A DNA stretch of 25,653 bases, taken from Streptomyces sp. WM6386 (GTDB lineage Bacteria > Actinomycetota > Actinomycetes > Streptomycetales > Streptomycetaceae). A program made the translations under genes and the position numbers. A model generated the notes under the pieces. The model searched no databases, was not told the DNA's origin, and saw only the letters and a program-made list of their open reading frames with translations. The stretch's first letter is position 1. Each line of letters starts with the position of its first letter. Shown here piece after piece: positions 15,578 through 23,273 of the stretch. The stretch lies in assembly GCF_000972385.1 (NCBI RefSeq), contig NZ_JXTE01000091.1, positions 1 through 25,653 on the forward strand. Reading direction: 5' to 3'.

Positions 15578-16224
15578 AGCTTCTCCTCCGACGCCTGGAC
15601 GAACACCGTCCCGTGACCGCTGAGCTCCAGCTGGAAGGCCTCGCCGGAGCCGCGGCCCACCATGTCGCGCCAGCCGAGCGCGGTGGACAGCTTGTTGCGG
15701 ACCTCGCCGTGGTGGGCGACGTAGGCCTGCGGGTCGACATGGACCGGCCGCTGCGGGGTGATCGGCAGCTCGATGACGCCGCCGTGGGCCATCACGGCGA
15801 CCGAGCCGTGTCCCTTGAGGGTGGTGGTGAACAGCCCCTGGCCGGTGACCTGGCCGCGGACCATGCCCATGACGCCGCCCTGCGAGCCCATGAACATCGT
15901 GCCCTGATCCAGGGTGCCCTCGAAGGCGAGGAGGCGGTCCGCCTCGACGTACAGGGTGTCGCCGGTGAGGTTGATCACCTGGACGTGGTGGCCGCCGTGC
16001 CCGAACAGGACGGTGCCGCTGCCCTCCACGGTCATCAGGGGAGTGGCCTCGCCCGCGACCCGGCGCCCGATCATCGACGCGATCCCGCCCTGGCCGCCCT
16101 GGGTGTTGGGCGTGAAGGACACCTCGCCCTTGTAGGCGAGCATCGCGCCGCGCTGGCTGAACAGCCGCTGCCCGGGCATGACGGTCGCCTCGACCATCTT
16201 CGAGTTGAGCTCACGGAAGGCCAT
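15574..16224 (-). CDS. AIM24-family protein, second gene of the operon
   Basis: 216 residues from the ATG at 16224, starting MAFRELNSKMVEATVMPGQR. An in-frame ATG three codons upstream (16233) is the alternative, but the GGGG tract that could serve as ribosome-binding site fits the inner ATG. The protein is one compact AIM24 domain with typical glycine-rich turns (RGAMLAYKGEVSF, VEGSGTVLFGHGGHHVQVINL, GHGSVAVMAHGG, ELSGHGTVFVQASE). No signal peptide or membrane helix is present. It starts one base after the upstream gene's stop and overlaps the next gene by four bases, so the three are tightly coupled. Confidence 0.88.
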   Translation of the reverse strand: MAFRELNSKMVEATVMPGQRLFSQRGAMLAYKGEVSFTPNTQGGQGGIASMIGRRVAGEATPLMTVEGSGTVLFGHGGHHVQVINLTGDTLYVEADRLLAFEGTLDQGTMFMGSQGGVMGMVRGQVTGQGLFTTTLKGHGSVAVMAHGGVIELPITPQRPVHVDPQAYVAHHGEVRNKLSTALGWRDMVGRGSGEAFQLELSGHGTVFVQASEEKL

Positions 16225-16225
16225 C

Positions 16226-16858
16226 TCAGACATCCCCCGCAATCGTGTTCCGCTCACTGGGCTGGACGTACACCAGGCCGTCCCCCTCGAAGCGGATCTG
16301 GAAGGCCTCGCCGCCGCCCTCTCCCATGAGAGTGCGGAATGTCACACCGGACTGGAAGGACTGCCGCAGATTCCCCTGGTGCGCGATGTACGCCCCCGGG
16401 TCGACGCTCAGCGGGAACTGCGCGCTGACCCGCAGCACCACGGCCGGACCGTCCGAGGTGATCGCCGCCTGTCCATGCCCCTCGACGGTCGTCGTGAACA
16501 GTCCGTTGCCCTGCGAGGCGCCGCGCAGCCCCGTGAAACTGGTCCCTGTCCGCAGCCCGCCGTCGGTCGCGAGCAGATTGCTCGACTCCACGTAGAGCTT
16601 GTCCCCCTGGAGACCGACCAGATTGATCTCGGAGGCGCGATCGGCGAACCAGCAGGTCCCCTGCCCCCTCACCTCCATCACCGTCATCTGCTCACCGGTG
16701 ATCCGCCGGGTCACCATGCCCCGGATGCCCTCACCGCCACCGCTGAGCTTCTTGAACGCCATCTGCCCGTCGTACGCCACCATCGAACCGTTCTTCGCCT
16801 TCACGGCGTCCCCGGTCATCTCGACGGCGAGCACCTTGCTGCCTTGAAGTCGGAACAT
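16226..16858 (-). CDS. AIM24-family protein, first gene of the operon
   Basis: 210 residues starting MFRLQGSKVLAVEMTGDAVK, a common N-terminus in this family. The frame is open upstream, but the extra residues look non-coding. AIM24 landmarks: NGSMVAYDGQMAFKK, VRGQGTCWFADRASEINLV, TTTVEGHGQAAI, RFEGDGLVYVQPSE. It is clearly a paralog of the next gene, with the same pattern of RRITGEQ/RRVAGEA and the R-G-SQGNGLFTTT/R-G-TGQGLFTTT segments. The Shine-Dalgarno sequence is weak. It leads a three-gene operon ending 95 bp before absC. Confidence 0.88.
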   Translation of the reverse strand: MFRLQGSKVLAVEMTGDAVKAKNGSMVAYDGQMAFKKLSGGGEGIRGMVTRRITGEQMTVMEVRGQGTCWFADRASEINLVGLQGDKLYVESSNLLATDGGLRTGTSFTGLRGASQGNGLFTTTVEGHGQAAITSDGPAVVLRVSAQFPLSVDPGAYIAHQGNLRQSFQSGVTFRTLMGEGGGEAFQIRFEGDGLVYVQPSERNTIAGDV

Positions 16859-16943
16859 CGCCACGCTGCGAAGGTAGCCCGCGGAAAGGCCTTGCCGACA
16901 GAGCCCGTGGGTGGAGAGGGACCCTGATCGCACCCTTAGGGGG

Positions 16944-17255
16944 TCAGGGGAGCCGTATGACCGCCTTCCCCGAGGTCAGGTCGACGGTGGAGCGCGGGGG
17001 CGCGCCGTCCTCCTCGTCGTCCCGCATCACCAGCGCGCTCTGCCGTTCCTTGAGCTCGTGCTGCTTGCCGGGCGAGAGGGCGGCGTGCAGTTGCTCGAAG
17101 CCGGTCGCGGAGACCTGCCCCTACCGGGCAGCATTGCGTCAGGGCAGCACTCCGGCCCGGCCGGCCCGCAGCAGCAGCTGATCGACGAAAGCCAGCACGG
17201 TGAGCAGGACGACCAGTCCGGGCAGGGTCATGAAGAAGACGAACTGCAGACGCAC
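16944..17255 (-). pseudogene. DUF6191-type membrane protein broken by two in-frame stops
   Basis: One continuous frame contains the whole family signature: a hydrophobic N-terminus (FFMTLPGLVVLLTVLAFVDQ, then LLLRAGRAGVLP) and the conserved C-terminal part (VSATGFEQLHAALSPGKQHE ... LVMRDDEEDGAPPRSTVDL ... KAVIRLP) ending at a TGA at 16946-16944. Between the halves are two stops in the same frame, TGA at 17141-17139 and TAG at 17123-17121, where relatives have a Trp and basic residues. The frame is otherwise unshifted. A direct repeat TGCTGCCC flanks the first stop 16 bases apart. The start region is also weak (GTG at 17255 or ATG at 17231, no well-placed Shine-Dalgarno sequence). A short truncated membrane peptide could still be made. 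Confidence 0.75.
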
Positions 17256-17307
17256 TCCTGGCTGCGAGACACCGACGACGGACCCCCCAGCCTGTCCCCG
17301 CTCAGCC

Positions 17308-17348
17308 GTTTGCCACAATGGGCAAACGTTTGTGCACGCATTCACAAA
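17308..17348. promoter_or_regulatory. three overlapping palindromes upstream of the DUF3817 gene
   Basis: GTTTGCC-ACAATG-GGCAAAC (17308-17327), CAAACGTTTG (17323-17332, perfect) and TTTGTG-8-CACAAA (17329-17348) overlap in 41 bp. They end 30 bases before the GTG of the DUF3817 gene. The patch is distinctly more AT-rich than its surroundings, as a promoter/operator would be. The binding protein is unknown. Confidence 0.55.
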
Positions 17349-17378
17349 GCGTCGACGCCCCTCCACCGAAGGTGACCC

Positions 17379-17726
17379 GTGGACCTCAAGACCGCCAGCG
17401 CCCTCCGCCGCCTCCGCCTCGTCTCCGCCCCCGAGGCGGTCTCGTTCCTGATTCTGCTCGTCTGCTCGGTCCTGAAGCGGACCACGGACTTCGACGCGGT
17501 GCGCCCGATGGGCATGATCCACGGTGTGCTCTTCGTCCTGTACGTGATCTTCTGGGCGGATGCCTGGAACCGTACGAAGTGGTCCGCGGGCACCGCCGCC
17601 CTGTACTTCGTCCTCTCCGTCCTGCCCACCGGCGGCTTCTTCGCCGAGCGCAAGCTCAAGCGTGAGGCCGAGGACGCGGTCATCGCCTCCCGTGCCCGCC
17701 AGGAGGGCGCGGTGAAGGCGCCGTGA
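17379..17726 (+). CDS. DUF3817 family integral membrane protein
   Basis: 115 residues from a GTG with GAAGG eight bases upstream. It starts [20 protein letters not shown]. Three hydrophobic segments are visible: [13 protein letters not shown] (about 20-32), [18 protein letters not shown] (about 46-63) and [17 protein letters not shown] (about 73-89), with a charged C-terminus. The pattern E-x-x-S at the first helix and GxxHGxLFxxY in the second is the DUF3817 signature. Its biochemical role is unknown. Its stop overlaps the next gene's start as GTGA. Confidence 0.88.
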   Translation: MDLKTASALRRLRLVSAPEAVSFLILLVCSVLKRTTDFDAVRPMGMIHGVLFVLYVIFWADAWNRTKWSAGTAALYFVLSVLPTGGFFAERKLKREAEDAVIASRARQEGAVKAP

Positions 17727-18016
17727 TCGTCGCCTTCTCCGTCACGCCGCTCGGCGTGGGCGACGAGGTGGGGGAGTACGTCGCCGACGCCGTCCGTGTC
17801 GTCCGCGAGTCGGGTCTGCCCCACCGCACCGACGCGATGTTCACCTCGATCGAGGGCGACTGGGACGAGGTGATGGACGTCGTGAAGCGCGCCGTCGCCG
17901 CGGTCGAGGCGCGCGCCCCGCGCGTGTCCCTGGTCCTCAAGGCGGACATCCGCCCGGGCGTGACCGACGGTCTGACCTCCAAGGTGGCGACGGTGGAGCG
18001 GCACCTCGCCGACTGA
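17723..18016 (+). CDS. MTH1187/DUF77-type thiamine-binding protein
   Basis: 97 residues, starting [20 protein letters not shown], one ferredoxin-like alpha/beta domain of the YqgV/MTH1187 family. Conserved features include the FSVTPLG strand, a mid-protein [17 protein letters not shown] and the final [17 protein letters not shown]. Relatives bind thiamine or hydroxymethylpyrimidine-type ligands. Translational coupling to the DUF3817 gene (4-bp overlap) suggests that the two act together, perhaps in sensing or handling a vitamin, which is inference. It is the last gene before a long non-coding stretch. Confidence 0.87.
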   Translation: MIVAFSVTPLGVGDEVGEYVADAVRVVRESGLPHRTDAMFTSIEGDWDEVMDVVKRAVAAVEARAPRVSLVLKADIRPGVTDGLTSKVATVERHLAD

Positions 18017-18464
18017 GCGCTCCGCTGGGCCCCTTTGGGACGCGACGGACAGGTAGCCGCGCCTCCCCGGCCCCCGGCGGGGCACCACCCACGCATGCGC
18101 ACCGTCCCCAGGCGGAACGCAGCAGCACCGCCGCACCGTCCCCAGGCGGGACGGGCCCCGCATGCGCAACGGCGAGCAGAGGACGTACCGGGGGGTGTCC
18201 GCCCGCAGCGTCGGACGCCCAACCAAGCGCACATCCCCAAGACACAGCACCGCCCGGCCGAGGACGGACACCCCCGGTGCGGCACCGACCCCCGGCCAAC
18301 CGCCATGCGCGGCGCACGCCCCCACCGGACCCGCACAGGCCGCCGCAGGCATCCCCCCACTCACCGTCAGACGCATCCCACTCGCCTGGACCCTCCCAGT
18401 TCGACACGCCCGTGAATCTCCACTTGTGTGTGGATATCGGCTCGTTCGATCACTGGAGGGCGCT
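18017..18464. other. 448-bp non-coding stretch, possible rearrangement junction
   Basis: No credible gene here; the open frames lack plausible codon use or Shine-Dalgarno sequences. Two copies of GCACCGTCCCCAGGCGG (18099-18115, 18133-18149) lie 34 bp apart, and GCATGCGCA flanks them at 18093 and 18160. Near 18068-18082 a GC stem could terminate the upstream operon. The last 60 bases are more AT-rich and should hold the cslA promoter. The genes on either side belong to distant regions in S. coelicolor. Confidence 0.5.
18093..18168. repeat. short direct-repeat cluster
   Basis: The 17-base unit GCACCGTCCCCAGGCGG occurs twice, perfectly, flanked by two copies of GCATGCGCA. There are too few units to be a CRISPR. 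It may be a degenerated tandem duplication or part of a dispersed intergenic repeat. Confidence 0.55.
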
Positions 18465-20240
18465 GTGAGGCCGGAGGGCTACGACTACGACACCCACAGC
18501 CGACTTGCCGGACCGCTCACGGAGCCGTCCGCCGAGAAGTACCGGGTGCAGTACACCTCACTCCTCGCAGGCGAGCCGCACCGAATACGCGCGATCCTCC
18601 TCATGACCCTCGCGCCCCTGCTCACCGGCGCCCTGCTGGTCTACCTGGTCTGGCCCACCCACTGGGTCGAGCGTGAGGGCGGCGACGAGTGGCTGATCGG
18701 CCTCGACATCACGATGCTCATAGCCATCGCGCTCATCGAGCTGTTCATGGTCGTCAACGTCGTCTCCGTCGCACACGCCACCCTCGTGGCCCGCGACCCC
18801 ATCCCCGTCACCCCCGAACCCGGCACCCGCGTCGCCTTCCTCACGACATACGTCCCGGGCAAGGAACCCCTGGAGATGGTCCGCGCCACCCTCGAAGGCG
18901 CTACGAAGATCACCCACACCGGCCCCCTGGACGTCTGGCTCCTGGACGAAGGCGACGACGAACCGGCCAAGGCCCTCTGTACGGAACTCGGCGTACGGCA
19001 CTTCACCCGTCACGGCGTCCCCGAGTGGAACAGACCCAAGGGCGTCCACAAGGCCAACACCAAGCACGGGAACTACAACGCCTGGATCGCCATGCACGGC
19101 GACGAGTACGACTTCTTCGCCTCGGTCGACACCGACCACGTCCCGCTCCCCAACTTCCTGGAGCGGATGACGGGTTACCTCCGGGACCCGGACGTCGCCT
19201 TCGTCGTGGGCCCGCAGGTGTACGGCAATTACCACAACCCCGTCACCAAGGCCGCCGAGTCCCAGCAGTTCCTCTTCCACGCGCTGATCCAGCGCGCCGG
19301 CAACCGCTACCGCGCACCCATGTTCGTCGGCACCAACAACGTCGTACGCATCGCGGCCGTGAAACAGATCGGCGGCCTCTACGACTCCATCACCGAGGAC
19401 ATGGCCACCGGCTTCGAGCTCCACCGCCACCGCAACCCGAACACCCGCAACCACTGGCGCAGCGTCTACACCCCCGACGTCCTCGCCGTCGGCGAAGGCC
19501 CCGCCTCCTGGACGGACTTCTTCACCCAGCAGATGCGGTGGTCGCGCGGCACGTACGAGACGCTCTTCAAGCAGTACTGGAAGGCACCGTTCACGATGCC
19601 GCCCGGGCGCCTCTTCTCGTACACGCTGATGCTCGTCTACTACCCGATGACGGCCGTCAACTGGTTCCTGGGCATCCTGAGCTGTTTCCTGTTCCTCTGG
19701 TTCGGCGCGTCCGGCACCCAGGTCGCCGCATCGCTCTGGCTGATGCTCTACAGCGACGCGGCCGCCCTCCAGGTCGGCCTCTACCTCTGGAACCGCCGCC
19801 ACAACGTCTCCCCGCACGAGCCCCAGGGCTCCGGCGGCCTCGCGGGCATGGCGATGTCGGCCCTCTCCGCGCCGATCTATCTCAAGTCCTTCGGCGAGGC
19901 GCTCATCCGCCGCCCCAGCCGCTTCGTCGTCACCCCGAAGGGCGGCGACGCGAGCCCCGACCGTCTGCTCACCTTCCGCATCCATCTGTTCTGGGCGGCC
20001 CTCCTCGCGACCTCGCTGGTCGGCTCGGTCGTCCTGGACCACACGCATGTGGCGATGCGCACCTGGGCGGTCCTGGCCATGGCGATAGCCCTGGCCCCGA
20101 TCGGGGTGTGGATCTCCACACGCCTCAAGGAGCGCCAGGCCCACCGCTCCACAGCCGCGGCCACTGCCACCACCCGCCCCGTCGACGGCACCGAGCCGGC
20201 CCTCGCCACCACCTCCAGCACCACGACAGGAGGCAACTAG
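18465..20240 (+). CDS. cslA: CslA, cellulose-synthase-like glycosyltransferase
   Basis: 591 residues from a GTG with GGAGGG five bases upstream. An N-terminal cytoplasmic stretch is followed by two membrane helices (about 43-63 and 80-106). The GT2 catalytic domain (about 120-375) carries the family's D, DxD, TED and QxxRW motifs: Asp161 in LLDEGDD, DTD at 222-224, TED at 310-312, and QQMRW at 355-359. At least four C-terminal helices (about 384-412, 420-443, 505-525, 530-551) form the glucan channel. A Thr/Ala-rich tail ends the protein. It matches S. coelicolor CslA (SCO2836), which with DivIVA deposits a beta-glucan at hyphal tips needed for aerial growth. It is followed two bases later by glxA, an operon typical of streptomycetes. 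Confidence 0.94.
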   Translation: MRPEGYDYDTHSRLAGPLTEPSAEKYRVQYTSLLAGEPHRIRAILLMTLAPLLTGALLVYLVWPTHWVEREGGDEWLIGLDITMLIAIALIELFMVVNVVSVAHATLVARDPIPVTPEPGTRVAFLTTYVPGKEPLEMVRATLEGATKITHTGPLDVWLLDEGDDEPAKALCTELGVRHFTRHGVPEWNRPKGVHKANTKHGNYNAWIAMHGDEYDFFASVDTDHVPLPNFLERMTGYLRDPDVAFVVGPQVYGNYHNPVTKAAESQQFLFHALIQRAGNRYRAPMFVGTNNVVRIAAVKQIGGLYDSITEDMATGFELHRHRNPNTRNHWRSVYTPDVLAVGEGPASWTDFFTQQMRWSRGTYETLFKQYWKAPFTMPPGRLFSYTLMLVYYPMTAVNWFLGILSCFLFLWFGASGTQVAASLWLMLYSDAAALQVGLYLWNRRHNVSPHEPQGSGGLAGMAMSALSAPIYLKSFGEALIRRPSRFVVTPKGGDASPDRLLTFRIHLFWAALLATSLVGSVVLDHTHVAMRTWAVLAMAIALAPIGVWISTRLKERQAHRSTAAATATTRPVDGTEPALATTSSTTTGGN

Positions 20241-20242
20241 GC

Positions 20243-22216
20243 ATGGCCTACCAGCCGTCCCAGCGCACCAAGAGGACCCTTCTCGGCATCGGCGGCATCG
20301 CCGTCCTCGTCGGCCTGAACGCTCCGGCCGCGCTCGACTTCGCCGGTGATCAGTACTACGCGTACAAGATCACCCAGCCCGAGTACAAGGCGAAGTACGG
20401 GAGTTGGAGCCGGGTCGACATCCCGGAGGAGTACCGCACCAACGCGATCCACGCGGCGCTCCTGCACACCGGCAAGGTGCTCATCGTCGCGGGCTCCGGG
20501 AACGAGCAGAAGAAGTTCGACGAGGGGTCCTTCGACACCGTTCTCTGGGACCCGGCCAGTGACACGTTCAAGAAGATCCCCACCCCCGACGACTTCTTCT
20601 GCTCAGGACACGCCCAACTCCCGGACGGCAGACTCCTCGTGGCCGGTGGCACCGCCCGCTACGAACTGCTCGACGGCGAGGTCGACCGGGCCGGCGGCGG
20701 CATGCGTGTGAAGAACGAGAACCCCGACAGGGCGGTACTCCTGAAGAAGGGGACCCGCTTCCGCTCGCCCGCCGGAGTCGAGTACGCCACCAAGTTCGAC
20801 GTCACCGTCCCCAAGGCGAAGAAGTCCTTCAAGGTCACCTACAACGCCCGCGGTGTGATGCAGCCCTGGCAGACGAAGGTGACGGCCGCCGAGGCACGGG
20901 TCTTCGTGGAGGCCGTGGAGAAGGGCCCGATGTCCGTCACCGAGAAGCAGGCCCAGTACGAGATCGTGGGCCTGACCGGCAAGGACGCGGACAACGCCTA
21001 CGGCCTCAGCGAGAAGATCACCCTCGAAAAGCAGGACTTCCAAGGCATCCGCGCTGCCTACGAGTTCGACCCGGTCGCCGAGAAGTACATCCCGGTCGAC
21101 CCGATGGACAAGGCCCGTTGGTACCCGACCCTGGTGGGCCTCGACGACGGTCGCGTCCTCGCCGTCTCCGGCCTGGACGACGTGGGGATGATCGACCCGG
21201 GCGACAACGAGATCTACGACCCGAAGACCAAGAAGTGGTCCCCCGGGCCGAAGCGGTACTTCCCGACGTACCCCGCGCTCTTCCTCACCAAGGGCGGCAA
21301 GCTCTTCTATCCGGCCTCCAACGCCGGTTACGGGCCTGCCGACATGGGCCGCGAACCGGGGCTGTGGGACCTGAAGACCAACACCTTCGAGAAGGTCCCC
21401 GGTCTGCGCGACGCCGACGAGACGGAGACCTCGGCATCGCTCCTGCTCCCGCCCGCGCAGGACCAGAAGGTGATGATCCTCGGCGGCGGAGGCGTCGGCG
21501 AGTCGAAGAAGTCGACCCCGCGCACGGCCGTCGTCGACCTGAAGAAGGACAACCCCGTCTTCGAGGACGGCCCCAACCTCCCGCAGGGCACGCGCTACCT
21601 GAACAGCGTGATCATGCCGGACGACACCGTGTTCACCGCGAACGGCGCCGAGGACTACCGCGGCCGCAGCGCCAGCAACATCCTCAAGGCACAGTTCTAC
21701 GACCCGAAGAACAACGTCTTCCACGAGGCCGCGTCCCCGACGGTGGGCCGCAACTACCACTCCGAGGCGCTGCTGCTGCCCGACGGAAGGGTCGCCAGCT
21801 TCGGCTCCGACCCGCTCTACGACGACCAGCAGAACACCAAGCTCGGCCACTTCGAGCAGCGCATGGAGATCTTCACACCGCCCGCCCTGCACCGTGGCGG
21901 CGCCGACCGCCCCGAACTGAAGGACGGACCGAGGGCACTCGACGCGAACCACCGCGCGACCTTCCGCAGCGACGACGCGGACCGGATCGCCAAGGCCCGG
22001 CTGATGCGGCCGAGCGCGGTGACGCACACCACCGACGTCGAACAGCGCTCCATCGAACTCGGCATCACGAAGAACGCGAACGCCGTCACCTTCGATGTGC
22101 CCAAGGACCCGGCCCTGGTGCCGCCCGGCTGGTACATGCTGTTCGCGACGGACGCGGACGGCACCCCGTCGGAAGCGAAGTGGATCCAGGTGAAGCAAGT
22201 GAAGCTGGTGAAGTAG
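20243..22216 (+). CDS. glxA: GlxA, copper-radical oxidase
   Basis: 657 residues, with AGGAGG before the ATG and two bases after the cslA stop. An N-terminal hydrophobic segment (about 11-30, LLGIGGIAVLVGLNAPAA) acts as signal or anchor. The Kelch propeller follows, then a C-terminal beta-domain from about 545. By alignment with galactose oxidase the radical site is complete: Cys120 (FFCSGH) cross-linked to Tyr294 (ARWYPT), with neighbouring Trp293. Copper ligands are Tyr505-His506 (GRNYHSEA) and His595 (AVTHTTD). This is the S. coelicolor SCO2837 type enzyme, which oxidises a glycan or aldehyde substrate in the CslA product. It is needed for glycan deposition and morphology. A 9-bp tandem repeat runs through the stop codon. 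Confidence 0.94.
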   Translation: MAYQPSQRTKRTLLGIGGIAVLVGLNAPAALDFAGDQYYAYKITQPEYKAKYGSWSRVDIPEEYRTNAIHAALLHTGKVLIVAGSGNEQKKFDEGSFDTVLWDPASDTFKKIPTPDDFFCSGHAQLPDGRLLVAGGTARYELLDGEVDRAGGGMRVKNENPDRAVLLKKGTRFRSPAGVEYATKFDVTVPKAKKSFKVTYNARGVMQPWQTKVTAAEARVFVEAVEKGPMSVTEKQAQYEIVGLTGKDADNAYGLSEKITLEKQDFQGIRAAYEFDPVAEKYIPVDPMDKARWYPTLVGLDDGRVLAVSGLDDVGMIDPGDNEIYDPKTKKWSPGPKRYFPTYPALFLTKGGKLFYPASNAGYGPADMGREPGLWDLKTNTFEKVPGLRDADETETSASLLLPPAQDQKVMILGGGGVGESKKSTPRTAVVDLKKDNPVFEDGPNLPQGTRYLNSVIMPDDTVFTANGAEDYRGRSASNILKAQFYDPKNNVFHEAASPTVGRNYHSEALLLPDGRVASFGSDPLYDDQQNTKLGHFEQRMEIFTPPALHRGGADRPELKDGPRALDANHRATFRSDDADRIAKARLMRPSAVTHTTDVEQRSIELGITKNANAVTFDVPKDPALVPPGWYMLFATDADGTPSEAKWIQVKQVKLVK

Positions 22217-22234
22217 GAGAAGCAGGTGAAGTGG
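22190..22234 (+). repeat. five tandem 9-bp units across the glxA stop codon
   Basis: Units of the form G(T/A)GAAGNNN repeat five times, in frame: codons read Val-Lys-Gln, Val-Lys-Leu, Val-Lys-stop, Glu-Lys-Gln, Val-Lys-Trp. The glxA stop TAG (22214-22216) falls inside the third unit, so the coding-like repeat continues beyond the protein end. Confidence 0.8.
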
Positions 22235-22238
22235 CCGG

Positions 22239-23234
22239 TCAGTTCCGGGAGTTGCCCGCCAGCCCCAGGGCGTACTCCGGCCACCACTGCCCGGCGTCCG
22301 GACCGCCCTCGCAGGTCCCGTCCGACTCGCCGGGCCGCTTGACCCACAGATAGGCGTCCAGGGCCGTCTCGCCCGTGCTCGTCGTCGGCGCGGTGCCCAG
22401 CGCCCGGCCCGGCGGGTTGCACCACACGCCCGGCAGCGGCCCGTTGCCGTTACGGCTGCTGTCGATGACGAAGTGCTTGCCGTCGAGGTCCTTGGAGAGG
22501 CGGCGGCCGTACTCCTTGGTGACGGCGTCGGTCTGGAAGTTGGAGACGTTGAGCGAGAAGCCGTCCGCCTTCGCCACGCCTGCCCGCCGCAGCGGCTCGA
22601 CCAGCTTCCGGGGCTCCCGGATCCAGGACGGGTTGCCCGCGTCCAGGTACACCTTCGTGTTCGGCTGCCGCTTCAGCCGGTCGATCGCCTCACCCAGCAA
22701 CTGCTCGCGCTCGGCGTGGTATTCGCCCGGTGTGCAGCCGTCCACGATGTGCGCGACCGCGTCGGGTTCGAGGACGACGAGGGCCTCGGCTTCACCGAGC
22801 GCGTCCGCGAACCTCCCGATCCACTGCCGGTAGGTGTCCGCGTCCGCGGCCCCGCCCGCGGAGTGCTGGCCGCAGTCCCGGTGCGGGATGTTGTACGCGA
22901 CGAACAGCGCCGTACGGTCCTCGGCCACGGCCGACGCGGTGGCCGCCCCGACGGTCGGACCCGGGTCGATCTCACCGGCCGGCCACAGCGCGGCCGGCCG
23001 GTCCGCGATCTTCTGGAGCTGCTCCGCGTCCCGGGTACGGCCCTCCCGCTGCCACAGCTGGATCTGCTGGGCGGCGGAACTGTTGGGGTCCACCCAGAAC
23101 GGGGACGCCGGATCCGCGCCCGACTTCCTGCTGGCCGCGCCGGCGACGGAGGCCTCCTCGACGTCGGGCGCGGAGCAGCCTGCGGCTAGCGCGAGGGTGG
23201 TGAGGACAGCGAGGGTGTTGGTCAGCCGGGGCAT
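22239..23234 (-). CDS. cslZ: CslZ-like GH6 endoglucanase lipoprotein
   Basis: 331 residues with AGGGAG before the ATG. The signal peptide ends in a lipobox LAAGC with Cys20, so it is a lipid-anchored exported enzyme. The GH6 catalytic domain spans about 45-325. Candidate key acids are Asp120 (IPHRDCGQ), Asp158 as general acid (LEPDAVAH) and Asp258 (IDSSRNG). Substrate-site motifs are YLDAGNPSW and WCNPPGRALG. Two Cys pairs are expected (121/167 and 272/308). It cleaves beta-1,4-glucan and belongs with cslA-glxA, probably trimming the tip glucan or opening peptidoglycan-associated glycan. It is convergent with glxA, with a 22-bp gap. It lies 39 bp downstream of the regulator at 23274. Confidence 0.9.
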   Translation of the reverse strand: MPRLTNTLAVLTTLALAAGCSAPDVEEASVAGAASRKSGADPASPFWVDPNSSAAQQIQLWQREGRTRDAEQLQKIADRPAALWPAGEIDPGPTVGAATASAVAEDRTALFVAYNIPHRDCGQHSAGGAADADTYRQWIGRFADALGEAEALVVLEPDAVAHIVDGCTPGEYHAEREQLLGEAIDRLKRQPNTKVYLDAGNPSWIREPRKLVEPLRRAGVAKADGFSLNVSNFQTDAVTKEYGRRLSKDLDGKHFVIDSSRNGNGPLPGVWCNPPGRALGTAPTTSTGETALDAYLWVKRPGESDGTCEGGPDAGQWWPEYALGLAGNSRN

Positions 23235-23273
23235 GCTGCTCCCTTGCGAAGGGTGACTTTAAGTAAGGGCGCG

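Noticed and set aside
18093..18168. Direct repeats considered as a CRISPR array
   Set aside because: There are only two 17-base units with one spacer and no cas genes.
18162..18464. Upstream extension of the cslA frame by 101 codons
   Set aside because: The extra residues are Pro/Arg/Thr-rich without homology, whereas GGAGGG precedes the GTG at 18465.
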